The notes below the pieces were generated by a model. The model did not search any database, was not told the origin of the DNA, and saw nothing but the letters and a program-made list of their open reading frames with translations. Shown here piece after piece: positions 37,220-46,707 of a DNA stretch of 64,000 bases. Within the stretch, counting starts at the first letter, position 1, and each line of letters opens with the position of its first letter. The stretch lies in assembly GCF_021462265.1 (NCBI RefSeq), contig NZ_JAJONF010000010.1, forward strand, positions 1 through 64,000, given 5' to 3'. The position numbers and the translations under genes were made by a program. This stretch comes from Streptomyces shenzhenensis (GTDB taxonomy: Bacteria > Actinomycetota > Actinomycetes > Streptomycetales > Streptomycetaceae).

Positions 37220-38209
37220 TCAATCCGAACCGGGCACGTCCTCGTGAGGGTTCGTCAGGTAGCGCTCGACCTCGCGGAAGTTCTCGGGGTGGGCGACCAT
37301 CCACGACCAGAAGCGCGGGATGGTACGGGCGTACTCGCAGTAGTAGCGACGTACGTTCTCCACCAGGGTCGCCACGGTCGCCCGGCTCAGCGACCCCGTG
37401 CGCCACACCAGGAGCAGCTCGCAGATGTGGGCGTCGGCGACCGGGACGAGACTGACGTCCTTGGTGGCACCGGTGGGAACGGTCAGCGCGGCCACGCCCG
37501 CCTCGCGGACCCAGCTCATCGCCTCGTGATGCCCGCGCACCCGGTGCGCGGGCACGGGTTGCACCTCGACGAGATCGGCGAAGGCCGCGTCCTCGTGGTC
37601 GTGGAACCAGTGGCCGCGCGCGTAGCGCACCCAGTCGAGGGAACGTACCTCGGCCGTACCGACGGGACCGTTCGCGGCCAGCGGGTGGCCGTGCGGCACC
37701 GCCAGCCACACCGGCTCGCGGACCACGACCGCCGTGCTGAGGGGCAGCTTTCTGACGTCGGCCGACTGGCGGCCCGGCGGACTGGGCACCAGCGCCAGGT
37801 TGAGCAGCCCCTCGGCGACCGCGCTCATCGCGTCGGCCGGATCCACCGTCTCGGTCTGCACCTCGGCGGAGGGCAGGCACGTGGCGATCGCGTCCTTGAG
37901 GGTGGGCGGCGTCCACTCCACGTTCCCGACGCGCAGCGTGTTCGTGCTCTGCGCGGCCACCTCGGCGATGACGGCATCACCGCGCCGGGCCAGGTCCACG
38001 AGCATCGGGATCAGCCGTTCGCCGAGTGGAGTGGGCACCACGCCGCTGTGCGACCGTACGAACAGTTCCCCTCCGAACTCACGCTCCAGTCGGCGTAGTT
38101 GGGAAGAGAGGGCGGGTTGTGGAAGATTGAGCTGGGTTGCGGCCGACGAAATACTCCCGGCACTCGCGATGGCGGCTACGAGTCGGGCATGCCGTAACTC
38201 GACGCGCAT
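37220..38209 (-). CDS. LysR-family transcriptional regulator
   Basis: The product has 329 residues. The N-terminal helix-turn-helix is GSISSAATQLNLPQPALSSQ followed by LRRLEREFGGELFVRSHSG, the classic LysR pattern; the rest fits the substrate-binding fold, with an unusual Tyr/Trp-rich C-terminal end (RRYYCEYARTIPRFWSWM). The ATG at 38209 gives the normal N-terminus. It may control itself through the palindrome at 38289-38302. It could respond to a pathway intermediate; its targets are unknown. Confidence 0.9.
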   Translation of the reverse strand: MRVELRHARLVAAIASAGSISSAATQLNLPQPALSSQLRRLEREFGGELFVRSHSGVVPTPLGERLIPMLVDLARRGDAVIAEVAAQSTNTLRVGNVEWTPPTLKDAIATCLPSAEVQTETVDPADAMSAVAEGLLNLALVPSPPGRQSADVRKLPLSTAVVVREPVWLAVPHGHPLAANGPVGTAEVRSLDWVRYARGHWFHDHEDAAFADLVEVQPVPAHRVRGHHEAMSWVREAGVAALTVPTGATKDVSLVPVADAHICELLLVWRTGSLSRATVATLVENVRRYYCEYARTIPRFWSWMVAHPENFREVERYLTNPHEDVPGSD

Positions 38210-38288
38210 TGCAGACCCAGCCCCCAGTCCCCGGATACATACGACGGCGCGTTCCGCCCCGTTGCAGGGGCACACGCTCCGATCTACG

Positions 38289-38302
38289 TTACATCACTGT
38301 AA
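38289..38302. promoter_or_regulatory. Palindrome upstream of the LysR gene
   Basis: TTACA-N4-TGTAA contains the T-N11-A arrangement typical of LysR sites. It lies about 80 bp upstream of the LysR start, between it and the end of the SARP gene. The assignment is by pattern and position. Confidence 0.4.
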
Positions 38303-38364
38303 TTGAATCACGCCGGTTACGGGAGCTCGACGGAATTACCACCTCCGAGGGACGGAGAGGTGGG

Positions 38365-39153
38365 TCAGCCGATGAGGGCCAGGGAGCCGCGGGGACGTCC
38401 GAGGGCGTCGTCCTGGTGAAGGATTGCCTGGTACACCGCGTGCAGAGAACGCCCCGGCTCCACACCGAGGTCCTCGGCCAGGCGCCTGCGGGCCTGATGG
38501 AACACGTCGAGCGCCTCGGTCTGCCGGCCGTCACGGTACAGGGCCAGCATCAGCAGTTCACTGAGGCGTTCGCGGCCGGGATGCTCGGTGGCCAGCTGAC
38601 GCAGCTCCGGCACCGGCGCGCCTTCCACACCGGCCGCCAGTTTGGCGCTGACCCAGTCCTCGTACGCAGTGAGCCGTCGCTCCTCCAGGCTTACGGACGC
38701 CGCCCGGCAGCGGAACCCCTCGCTGACGTCCAGCAGGGCCGCGCCCCGCCACCTGGCCAGCGCCTGTTCCAGCACCTGCGCCGCCGCTGCGGGGTCCTGG
38801 CCCAGCAGGGCCGCACCCTCGTCCGCGAGGGCCACGAAGTGATGCGCGTCGATCGATTCGGGTCGGACGTCCAGCAGGTAGCCGGTGCCGACGGTTCGTA
38901 CGAGTTCCCTGCCCTCCCTCCCGGCCACAGACGCCAGGAGCTTGCGCAGCCGGGTCACGTTGGCTTGCAGAGCGTTCTTCGCGTTGGCGATGTGGTCGTC
39001 GCCCCACAGCTCGTCCACGAGCTGGTCGAACGGAACAGACTGGCCCGGGCTCAGAGCCAGCAGGGCGAGCACCGAGCTCACCCGCTTCGATGTCACGCCC
39101 CAGCTCCGCGTGTCCCGCGTGAGCAAAAGTGAGCCAAGTATATGGATCTCCAC
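38365..39153 (-). CDS. SARP-family activator
   Basis: The product has about 262 residues: an OmpR-like winged helix (VEIHILGSLLLTRD, then ALLALSPGQSVPFDQLVDELW, then ALQANVTRLRKLL) followed by the bacterial transcriptional activation domain (RWRGAALLDVSEG, then YRDGRQTEALDVFHQARRRL, then LGVEPGRSLHAVYQAILHQD). SARPs bind 11-bp-spaced direct repeats just upstream of -10 and recruit RNA polymerase; five such repeats occur at the main operons here. The GTG at 39153 has GGGGG about 9 bp upstream. I saw no TTA codon. It is very likely the pathway-specific activator. Confidence 0.93.
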   Translation of the reverse strand: MEIHILGSLLLTRDTRSWGVTSKRVSSVLALLALSPGQSVPFDQLVDELWGDDHIANAKNALQANVTRLRKLLASVAGREGRELVRTVGTGYLLDVRPESIDAHHFVALADEGAALLGQDPAAAAQVLEQALARWRGAALLDVSEGFRCRAASVSLEERRLTAYEDWVSAKLAAGVEGAPVPELRQLATEHPGRERLSELLMLALYRDGRQTEALDVFHQARRRLAEDLGVEPGRSLHAVYQAILHQDDALGRPRGSLALIG

Positions 39154-39295
39154 GATTCGACACCCCCGTCTTCGTTTGATCCACATCCTCGTCCGCCCCA
39201 TCGCGGATGAGAAATATCAAACTTGCGACTCCGCCATACCTCGAAGATATGAGAAAGGAATAAGCCATTCCGGAATGATTCCAGCCCAAAAACGA

Positions 39296-39328
39296 TGCTG
39301 GGCCGCCCAGCGTACGGGCGGCCCAGCA
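39296..39328. terminator. Strong hairpin after the mmpL gene
   Basis: Perfect 13-bp arms (TGCTGGGCCGCCC and its complement) surround a 7-nt loop. The hairpin lies 63 bp after the mmpL stop and before the SARP gene, separating the two transcripts. There is no T-run. Confidence 0.75.
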
Positions 39329-39390
39329 CCTGGCCCTCCCGGGGGATTGGAAGGCCGTTCAGCGCGGCTGCCTGTATCGACAGCCGTGGC

Positions 39391-41637
39391 TCAGATGCGC
39401 CCCGACTCCTGCGGGCGATACGAAGTGACAGTTTCGGAACCAGCTGATCCGGTCTGCTTTGGCCGTGCCGATCGCGCCCTTCGCGACGGCCACCAGCTCG
39501 CGTCACCCAGCAAAGTCAGGATCGACGGAAGGATCATGATCCGCACGATGAAGGCGTCGAGCAGGACCGCGGCGGCGAGGACGAAGCCCATCTGCTTCAT
39601 CTCGACCAGGGTGAGGAAGACGAAGCTGGCGAACACGGTGACCATGACCACAGCCGCGCTGGTCACCACACCCGCGGAGCTGCCGATCCCCTCGATCACG
39701 GCCCTGCGGGTGTCCAGGCCGCGCAGGACTGCCTCCCTGATCCTGCTGACCACGAAGACCTGGTAGTCCATCGACAGCCCGAAGAGGATGACGAACAGGA
39801 ACAGGGGTACCCGCGCCCCGATCGATCCGGTGGAGTGGAAGTCGAGGACGCCCTCCGCCCAGTGCCCCTGGAAGACCAGGACCAGCAGGCCGAAGGCGGA
39901 GGCCGCGGACAGCAGGTTGAGCAGGGTGCCGATCACGCCGATGACCACCGACCGGAAGGCCAGCACCGTCACGGTGAACGTCACCAGCAACAGCAGTCCG
40001 ACGATCAGCGGGAGCTTGGAGTTCTGGTGGTCCAGGTAGTCGGAGTCGCGGGCGATGTCGCCGGTGACGTAGGCCTCGGCGCCGGGCACCTTGCCGACCG
40101 TGGCGGGCAGGTAGTCGTCGCGGACGCGGTCGAGCGACTGCAGCGCCTGGGGCGAGCTGGGCTTGAACGGCACGGAGAGCATCAGGCTGGTGATCCGGTG
40201 GTCGCCGGAGGAGCTCAGCTTGAACTCGACGTCCTTGGCGAACAGCGGGTCCGTCTGGGCCCGCCGGCGCAGGTCCTCCATCGCCTTCACCACCTGCGGT
40301 GCGCGGTCCGCGTCGGCACGCACCACCACCTGGTGCTGGACGAGCATCTCCGGGAAGGCGGCGGTCAGCCGGTCGTAGGTCTGTACGGCTGTGATCTTGC
40401 GCGAGAAGGTGTCCTTCCCCAGCACGCTCAGCTTCAGGTCGAGGGCGGGCGCCGCCAGGCCCAGCATGATGAGCACCGAGACCAGCAGGGTGATCCCGGG
40501 GCGCCGGGTCGCGGGCCGCAGCAGCGCGTTCCACGCCCTGCTGGTCTCACCGTGTCCCCGTGTCCGCTTGCCCTGGGCCGCGCGGCGGGCCGTACGACGC
40601 TCGGCGCGGGCACCGAGCTTGGCCAGCAGGGCGGGCAGCACCGTCAGCGAACTGGCCACGGCGACCATGACGACGATGATGGCGCCGGTGGCGAGCGAGG
40701 AGAAGATGACGTCGGTCGCCAGGTACAGGGTCGCGGTCGAGACGATCACCGCACATCCGGAGACCACGATGGCCCGGCCCGCGGTGGCCGCGGCGAGTTC
40801 CACGACGGCCTCGGAACCGAGCTGGCCGCCGGCCCGGGCCCGTTCCTCGCGGTCTCGCTTCAGGTAGAAGAGCGAGTAGTCGACACCGACGGCCAGGCCG
40901 ATCAGCAGGATGACGTTGTTGCCGACGCCGGCGTCCGGCAGCACGTGCGAGGCAACGGCGGACAGCCCCATGGCGGCGGCGATGGAGGAGAGCGCCAGGA
41001 GGACCGGTACACCGGCAGCGATCACCGAGCCGAACGCGATCATCAGCGTGATGACGGTGACCGGCAGGGTGAGCATCTCGGAGAAGGCGAGGTCGTCACT
41101 GCGCTGCTGGTCGAGGCCCTTGCTCATCGAGGGGCTGCCGGTCTCCTGCACGCGTACCTCGGGGTGGGCCTTCTGCACGGCCGCGGTCTGCTCGACCAGC
41201 GGGCCGACCTTCTTGCGCGCGGCGAGTTCCTCGCCCGCCATGACGACCTGAACCATGAGGACCTTGCCGTTCCGGGAGAGGACCGGCTTCTCGACCCGGT
41301 CGACCTCCTGGAGTTTCCGCATCCGCGTGGTGACGTCCGCGGCGGCTGCCCGGGCCGCGGACACGTTCAGCGTGCCGGACGGGGAGTCGATGACGATCTG
41401 CTCGGCCGGCCTGCGTTGCAGGCCACCCTCCGTCGCGATCGCCTCCGCCTTCCCGGCCTTGCCGACCCGGTAGTCCTCGGTGGTGGCGCTGTGGGTCCCG
41501 ACGACGGCCGACGCTCCTAAGCACAGCGCGACGAAGACGAACCAGCCGACGATGGCGCGCCAGGGGTGAGCCGCGCTCCAACTCGCCACCCTGACGGTGA
41601 CCGAGCGTTTCTCCACTGTCTCCAGCCCCTTACTCAC
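39391..41637 (-). CDS. MmpL/RND-family exporter
   Basis: The product has about 748 residues with twelve predicted membrane helices in two halves and the MMPL signatures LIGLAVGVDYSLFYLKRDRE near residue 245 and LFGLSMDYQVFVVSRIREA near residue 620. MmpL proteins export lipids and lipopeptides using the proton gradient. The start is uncertain: GTG at 41637 is taken, with GTG at 41616 (closer GGAG) as alternative. The operator at 41655-41676 matches the one before the ArsR-like/ABC operon, so induction by the same regulator is likely. A role in export of the lipopeptide is inferred. Confidence 0.92.
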   Translation of the reverse strand: MSKGLETVEKRSVTVRVASWSAAHPWRAIVGWFVFVALCLGASAVVGTHSATTEDYRVGKAGKAEAIATEGGLQRRPAEQIVIDSPSGTLNVSAARAAAADVTTRMRKLQEVDRVEKPVLSRNGKVLMVQVVMAGEELAARKKVGPLVEQTAAVQKAHPEVRVQETGSPSMSKGLDQQRSDDLAFSEMLTLPVTVITLMIAFGSVIAAGVPVLLALSSIAAAMGLSAVASHVLPDAGVGNNVILLIGLAVGVDYSLFYLKRDREERARAGGQLGSEAVVELAAATAGRAIVVSGCAVIVSTATLYLATDVIFSSLATGAIIVVMVAVASSLTVLPALLAKLGARAERRTARRAAQGKRTRGHGETSRAWNALLRPATRRPGITLLVSVLIMLGLAAPALDLKLSVLGKDTFSRKITAVQTYDRLTAAFPEMLVQHQVVVRADADRAPQVVKAMEDLRRRAQTDPLFAKDVEFKLSSSGDHRITSLMLSVPFKPSSPQALQSLDRVRDDYLPATVGKVPGAEAYVTGDIARDSDYLDHQNSKLPLIVGLLLLVTFTVTVLAFRSVVIGVIGTLLNLLSAASAFGLLVLVFQGHWAEGVLDFHSTGSIGARVPLFLFVILFGLSMDYQVFVVSRIREAVLRGLDTRRAVIEGIGSSAGVVTSAAVVMVTVFASFVFLTLVEMKQMGFVLAAAVLLDAFIVRIMILPSILTLLGDASWWPSRRARSARPKQTGSAGSETVTSYRPQESGRI

Positions 41638-41654
41638 GTCGCGTGTTTCTTCTA

Positions 41655-41676
41655 CATGTAAGTCCGAGCTTACATG
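41655..41676. promoter_or_regulatory. Operator of the mmpL gene
   Basis: CATGTAAG and CTTACATG form perfect 8-bp arms around a 6-bp spacer, 18 bp before the mmpL start. The core TGTAAG-N6-CTTACA is identical to that of the operator at 8965-8992, pointing to control by the ArsR-like protein encoded at 8603-8938. Confidence 0.75.
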
Positions 41677-41755
41677 CGTAAGAGTGGTCGTCAACCGTTC
41701 TTCACGCCATCTACGCCTCACCGGGAGGCGGTTGCGCGGCATCCGGCCGTTCGGC

Positions 41756-41792
41756 ACGGTCCCCGCCCCCCGGTTTCGGGGGCGGGGACCGT
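41756..41792. terminator. Very strong hairpin after the diaminobutyrate operon
   Basis: Perfect 15-bp arms (ACGGTCCCCGCCCCC and its complement) surround a 7-nt loop. It lies 117 bp beyond the stop of the PLP/ATP-grasp gene and upstream of the mmpL promoter, a fitting end for the leftward operon. Confidence 0.85.
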
Positions 41793-41908
41793 TTCGGCAT
41801 GCGAAATTCCAGGTCAGGCGGTTGCCGCCAGCTTGGCGAAGAAGTAGCTACAGGTGGCGGTGCCGAGGCCCTCGGTGGTGCCGTTCGCGCCGGAGATGCT
41901 TCGTCGGC

Positions 41909-44182
41909 CTACTGCCGCCGCTCTGTCTTCCTGTCCCTCAGTTCGACGCTGACCAGTGCCGTGGCCCGGTCGAGCGCCTCGACGACCGCCGCCCGGCTCT
42001 CGCCGACGGCGACGATGTGACCGATCCGCCCGTATGCGTCCGTGGGCGGGGCGACCTGCGTACCCGCCGCAGCGGTGACCGTCACGCGCTCCACGCCCGG
42101 GACCGCCCGGGCCCCCTCCAGCCCGGCCACCCGCTCCAGCACGCCGCGCTCGGCGGGCATGATGAACTGGATGCCGGCGTGGCGCGCGAATCCGTCGGGC
42201 AGCAGCGGTTCGCCTCCACCGGCATGGGCCACCTGGGCGGCGAGCAGGTCGACACCGGTAGCCAGGCGGTAGAGCTCGGGGATGAGGCCGCCCGCGAGCC
42301 TCGGGTTGATCTCCACGACGGCCGTGCCGGTCGCGGTGCGCTTCACCTCGGTGTGGCTCGGACCGCGGCCGAGGCCGGTCGCGGCCAGTGCGGCCGACAC
42401 CGTCTCGGTCATCTCCCGCGCCGCCTCGCCGGGCAGTTCGGCGGGCACGAGGTGCCGGGACTCCACGAAGTGGGGTGCACCGGTCACGGTCTTCTCGGTG
42501 ATGCCGATCAGCCGGTGCTCGCCGTCGACCCCGAACATCTCCACGCTGTACTCGGGCGCGTCCAGATACTCCTCGACCAGGGCCCGGCCCGCCATGGCCT
42601 GCCCGCGTCCGTTGGTGGTCCGGGCGGTGATCTCCTCGGCCAGCTCTGCGGCCTGCTGCGCCGAGTCGCAGCGGCGCACCCGCGTCGAGCCGGAGTCGTC
42701 GACGGGCTTGACCACGCAGGGCGTTCCGATCCGGTCGGCGGCCGCGGCGGCGGACGGGCCGTCCTCGACCACCTCGAAGAGCGGCTGCCCGAGCCCGGCC
42801 CGCTGCAGGGTCTCGCGCAGCCGCCCCTTGTCCCGGCAGCCGGCTATCGCCTCGGCACGCTCCGCCGGCAGCCCCACGGCGGTGGCCAGCGCCGCCGCGG
42901 CCACCAGGTAGAACTCGCTGGTCGTGGACACACCAGCGATGCAGCCGGACTCGAACGCCTTGGTCACCGCCCGGATCAGTGCGTCCAGGTCGTTGGTGTC
43001 GCAGTCCACGACCGTCGCACCGGTCTCGGCGAGCCCTCCGTACCGGGTGGAGTCGCCGGTCACGAGCACCGGCTCATAACCGGCCTCCGCCGCGATGCGC
43101 AGCGCCAGCATGCCGGTGCCGGTGGTGTTGGACTCCACGAAGACCAACGCCGGCCGCGGCGCGTCCGCCCTGTTGCGGCGGAACGACCAGCTGTGCACCT
43201 CCGTGCCGTCGAGGACCTGACGCGGCACCGTGGCCACGGGCAGGCGCCGGAGATCCTGTTCGGCCCAGTGCGCGTCGCTGTGCACGGTGTCGGCGTACCG
43301 GTCCCCGCGGTCCGGGAAGATCCCGACGACGGTCGTGCCCGGTGTGGCCCGTTCGGCCATGGCGCCCAGCACCCGGTACACCGACCCCGAGGTGTTGCCG
43401 GCGAACAGCTTTTCCTCACGGGCCAGTTCGCGGGTGGCACCGAAGGCCTCGTGGTCGTTCAGCCAGTGGACCTCGTCGATCAGGGAATGGTCGAGGTTCT
43501 TCGGGTGCAGGCTGTTGCCCAGCCCGCTCTGCAGCCTCTTGGGCCGGTCGGGCTGGCCGAAGAGCACACTGCCGACGCAGTCCACCCCGACCACGTACAG
43601 TTCCGGCAGGGCCTCGCGCAGCACTCGTGAGGTGCCGCACAGCGAGCCGCCGCTGCCCACGGCGCCGACCAGGACGTCCACCGTGTCGAGGTCGGCGAGC
43701 AGCTCATGGGCAAGGTGCCGGTAGGCGGCCGGATTCTGCGGGTTCTCGTACTGCCGTGGCCAGAACGCCCCCGGGTTGCTGTCCATGATCTCCCGCAGCC
43801 GGGTCAGCCGCGCGCCCTGCCAGCCGTGGTCGTCCATCGCGGACACCACATGCACCTCGCAGCCCAGTGCCTCCAGCTTGGCCAGCGTCGTACGGTCGAT
43901 CCGCGGGTCGGTGACGATGTGCACCGGATGGCCGAGCGCGGTGCCCACCAAGGCGACTCCGAGGGCCATCGTGCCCGAAGAGCTCTCCACGATCGGGGCG
44001 CCCTCGGCCAGGTCGCCCGTCTGGCGCGCCTCGGTGATGATCTGCTTGGCGACCCTGTCCTTCATCGCGAACAGGTTGTTCATCTCGAGTTTCGCGTAGA
44101 CCCGGACGTCCCGGTCGGCCCCCAGCCGCAGACGTACCAGCGGTGTATGGCCGATGGCCTCGATCACGTTCTGGCTCAGCAT
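41909..44182 (-). CDS. Cysteine-synthase-like PLP enzyme fused to ATP-grasp (2,3-diaminobutyrate synthesis)
   Basis: The product has 757 residues in two parts. Residues 1 to about 330 are a fold-type II PLP enzyme: IGHTPLVRL, the PLP lysine K42 in NLFAMKDRVAKQ, the SSSGTMALG phosphate-binding loop and the GSGGSLCGTSRVL segment. Residues about 345-757 are an ATP-grasp ligase: PCVVKPVDDSGSTRV, ALVEEYLDAPEYSVEM and VVEINPRLAGG. Similar proteins occur in 2,3-diaminobutyrate gene sets such as those of friulimicin and pacidamycin. I infer beta-replacement on O-phosphothreonine with an amine donor such as aspartate. The role of the ATP-grasp half is not known to me. It is the last gene of the operon. 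Confidence 0.85.
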   Translation of the reverse strand: MLSQNVIEAIGHTPLVRLRLGADRDVRVYAKLEMNNLFAMKDRVAKQIITEARQTGDLAEGAPIVESSSGTMALGVALVGTALGHPVHIVTDPRIDRTTLAKLEALGCEVHVVSAMDDHGWQGARLTRLREIMDSNPGAFWPRQYENPQNPAAYRHLAHELLADLDTVDVLVGAVGSGGSLCGTSRVLREALPELYVVGVDCVGSVLFGQPDRPKRLQSGLGNSLHPKNLDHSLIDEVHWLNDHEAFGATRELAREEKLFAGNTSGSVYRVLGAMAERATPGTTVVGIFPDRGDRYADTVHSDAHWAEQDLRRLPVATVPRQVLDGTEVHSWSFRRNRADAPRPALVFVESNTTGTGMLALRIAAEAGYEPVLVTGDSTRYGGLAETGATVVDCDTNDLDALIRAVTKAFESGCIAGVSTTSEFYLVAAAALATAVGLPAERAEAIAGCRDKGRLRETLQRAGLGQPLFEVVEDGPSAAAAADRIGTPCVVKPVDDSGSTRVRRCDSAQQAAELAEEITARTTNGRGQAMAGRALVEEYLDAPEYSVEMFGVDGEHRLIGITEKTVTGAPHFVESRHLVPAELPGEAAREMTETVSAALAATGLGRGPSHTEVKRTATGTAVVEINPRLAGGLIPELYRLATGVDLLAAQVAHAGGGEPLLPDGFARHAGIQFIMPAERGVLERVAGLEGARAVPGVERVTVTAAAGTQVAPPTDAYGRIGHIVAVGESRAAVVEALDRATALVSVELRDRKTERRQ

Positions 44183-44231
44183 GTGCGCTCTCTCTTCCCA
44201 TCCCTGCGCCGGGCCGGCGAAACGCCGGAGT

Positions 44232-45089
44232 TCATCGGTCGAAGCTCAAGGTCCGGTACACCGTGACGTTGCCGACGAGCTCGGAGCACGCGCTCGCGGC
44301 GTCCACCAGCCGCTGCGGATACGAGGGCTCGGCCGTGTCGAGGAGCACCCCGAGACAGGTCCCGCTGTGGCCGACGACCACCCCGAGCCCGCCGACCTGC
44401 CGACAGACGTCGATCATGTCGTCGAGCGTCCGCTTGGGCCGCAGCACCTGGTTCATCAGGGCACTGCGCGTGGCCACCGCGCCCACCTCGGCGAGGTCCG
44501 CACGGGCCACCGCCCCGGCCATCCGCTCCAGCAGTCGGGCGTACTCCGCCCGGTCCGCGGCGGAGAAGGGCTTGGGGATGCGGTTGAAGGCGATCGTGTC
44601 GATCTCGCCGCCCTCGTCGACGCCCACCACGGTCATCGGCGGTAGGGACCCCAGTTCGGTGTGGAGTGCCACCCGACGGTGGTAGAAGGCCACGATGCCG
44701 GGGTACAGCACGCCGTCGGTGGGCTCGATCTGCGCCAGCAGCGACTCGATCCGCCGGGGCGGCATCGGCTCACCCAGTGCGTTGGCGACCGCGCGTGCCG
44801 TCGCCACAAGGTCGGCGGACGAGCTGGCAAGGCCCTTGCCCTCGGTCAGCGTGCTCTCGATGGTCAGCACCCCGCCCATCGGCGCGTCCGCGGACCGCAT
44901 GATCATCCTGGTGAGCCGGAGCGCCTTGAGCTTGTGGGCCGGCTGGACCTCCAACTCGTCGGTACCGGGTGTGCCGTGGAAGGTCACCCGGGCCCAGCGG
45001 GCGATGGGCAGGGTGACCAGGAAGTCGCTGTTCTCCTCGGGCAGCACGCCCTGAAGCAGCTCGCCAAATGTGCCGGACGCGGTACTCAT
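44232..45089 (-). CDS. GHMP-family L-threonine kinase (PduX-like)
   Basis: The product has 285 residues. The N-terminal ASGTFGELLQG and the ATP-binding motif EGKGLASSSADLVATARAV are the PduX-type signatures of L-threonine kinases in the GHMP fold. It should make O-phospho-L-threonine, an activated substrate for the PLP enzyme encoded next. It lies between the lyase-like and synthase-like genes in one operon. The ATG at 45089 gives the family N-terminus; a GTG three codons upstream is an alternative. The threonine preference is from family, not tested. Confidence 0.85.
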   Translation of the reverse strand: MSTASGTFGELLQGVLPEENSDFLVTLPIARWARVTFHGTPGTDELEVQPAHKLKALRLTRMIMRSADAPMGGVLTIESTLTEGKGLASSSADLVATARAVANALGEPMPPRRIESLLAQIEPTDGVLYPGIVAFYHRRVALHTELGSLPPMTVVGVDEGGEIDTIAFNRIPKPFSAADRAEYARLLERMAGAVARADLAEVGAVATRSALMNQVLRPKRTLDDMIDVCRQVGGLGVVVGHSGTCLGVLLDTAEPSYPQRLVDAASACSELVGNVTVYRTLSFDR

Positions 45090-45160
45090 CCCCGTCACCG
45101 CGGCGAACGGCGCCGGGGCGCGCCCCGGGGCATCCTGCCGCAGGACGGCGTCGGAGGACC

Positions 45161-46699
45161 TCACCACTCCTGCCGTCCCTCCGGACCGGCGAGCAGCCGG
45201 TCGACCTCGGCCGCCGCCGCGTCGATGTGCGCCCGTCGTCCGTACCAGCGCTTGTCCCACGCGTCGAACGCCGTCTCCTGGTCCGCGAGCAGGGCCCGTA
45301 CGGCGTCCGGATTGGCCGAGCCGTCCGAACGCTTCGCCGTGAGGCCGCCCTGCACGCTCATCGCCTCGGCGAGCAGTTCCGCCGCGTGTTCGGCCGTATG
45401 TCCCTCGGCGGCCAGGATCGTGTCGAGCAGTGCGCCGTCGGGCTCCGCGGGAGGCAGCCCGTGCTCGACGGCCTGGACGATGTAGCGCCCTGCCACCACC
45501 TGGGCCGTGCGCCAGGGGACCCCGGCTCGCAGGGTCAGCAGGTTGGCGAGCGTGAACCCGCCCAGGTACTCGCTCTCGCAGGCCTCGCGCATCCGGTCCT
45601 CCCGGAACCGCAGGTTCTCCAGCACCGCGCCGAACAGCCGCAGCACCGACCCGGCGGTGTCGAAGGCGGCGGGTACTCCTGCCCCTGCCTCCTTGGAGAT
45701 CTCGACGGAGTTGCTGTACGGGGTGGAGCGCTGCCCGGTGGCGATGGCCGTGTAGGCCGCGCCGAGATGCGCCGTACGGGCCCGGATCCGCTCCAGCACC
45801 GGGTAGTTCTTCTTCTGCGGCATCGCCGAGGAGATGCCCGACCAGTGGTCCGGCAGGTCGATGAAGCCGTATCCCGCGCTGCCCCAGGTCATCAGGTCGG
45901 TGACGAAGCGACTCAACGCGACGCCCAGCAGGGAGAACTCCGCGCAGGCCTCCAGTGCCCAGTCGCGCTGTGCCACGGCCCGCAGCGCGTGCGTGCGGAC
46001 CTCGGTGAAGCCCAGCAGCGCGGCCATCCGGGCCCGGTCCCAGGGCAGTTCCTGTCCCGCCATCGCGCCCGCGCCCATCGGCGAGGCAGCAGCGGTCCGG
46101 TACACCGACTCCAGCCGCTCAAGGGTGTGCAGTACCTGGTCGCACAGTGCCGCGAAGTAGAAGCCGGGGCTGATCACCTGGGCCGGCTGCATATGGGTGT
46201 AGCCGGGCATCACCAGGTCGGCACCACGCCCGGCCAGCCGGTGCGCGGTGCGGCCGAACGCGATCAGCTCCTCGGCGCACCCCAGCAGCCTCGCCCGGCC
46301 CTGCATCAGCTGCGCGGTGGCCTGGAGGTCGTTGCGGCTGCGGTCGACGTGCCACGCGGGCGGCACCGTGGTCAGCCGGCGGGCGACGTGGCGCTCCAGG
46401 GTGAAGGCGATGTCGCTCATGCTCTCCTCGGCTTCCCGGGCCACAGCCTCGGGTGTGACCCGGTCGAGCAGGTCGGCGATGGCACCGACCTGGGCACCGT
46501 CCAGCAGGCCGAGCCGGCGGTACTCCAGCAGCAGCACCTTCTCCAGCTGGACGTACCAGGGCAGCAGGGCGTCGATCTCGAAGCGGAGCTGCGGCTCGAG
46601 CACCTCGGCGCGCAGGAGCGCGTCGGGGCCGGCGGTGATCCGCCCGGTCAGCCCTCCCGCACCACTGGAACTTGCCGTCGTCACATGGTCGTTGGGCAT
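45161..46699 (-). CDS. Argininosuccinate-lyase-like enzyme (fumarate-releasing)
   Basis: The product has 512 residues of the fumarase/aspartase superfamily: TWxxDLxT-type region WHVDRSRNDLQATAQL, the HMQPAQ segment (YTHMQPAQVISPG), and the signature SSAMPQKKNYPVLE. In diaminobutyrate synthesis it would split an aspartate adduct into fumarate and 2,3-diaminobutyrate. It follows the NRPS gene: GTG at 46711 would overlap the NRPS stop, but ATG at 46699 has AGGAA 6 bp upstream and is preferred. A true arginine-biosynthesis role is unlikely because no arg genes are near. Confidence 0.87.
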   Translation of the reverse strand: MPNDHVTTASSSGAGGLTGRITAGPDALLRAEVLEPQLRFEIDALLPWYVQLEKVLLLEYRRLGLLDGAQVGAIADLLDRVTPEAVAREAEESMSDIAFTLERHVARRLTTVPPAWHVDRSRNDLQATAQLMQGRARLLGCAEELIAFGRTAHRLAGRGADLVMPGYTHMQPAQVISPGFYFAALCDQVLHTLERLESVYRTAAASPMGAGAMAGQELPWDRARMAALLGFTEVRTHALRAVAQRDWALEACAEFSLLGVALSRFVTDLMTWGSAGYGFIDLPDHWSGISSAMPQKKNYPVLERIRARTAHLGAAYTAIATGQRSTPYSNSVEISKEAGAGVPAAFDTAGSVLRLFGAVLENLRFREDRMREACESEYLGGFTLANLLTLRAGVPWRTAQVVAGRYIVQAVEHGLPPAEPDGALLDTILAAEGHTAEHAAELLAEAMSVQGGLTAKRSDGSANPDAVRALLADQETAFDAWDKRWYGRRAHIDAAAAEVDRLLAGPEGRQEW

Positions 46700-46707
46700 C
46701 GGTTTCC

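Noticed and set aside
45161..46699. Argininosuccinate lyase of arginine biosynthesis (argH)
   Set aside because: There are no other arg genes and the gene is coupled to a threonine kinase and a PLP enzyme typical of diaminobutyrate synthesis.
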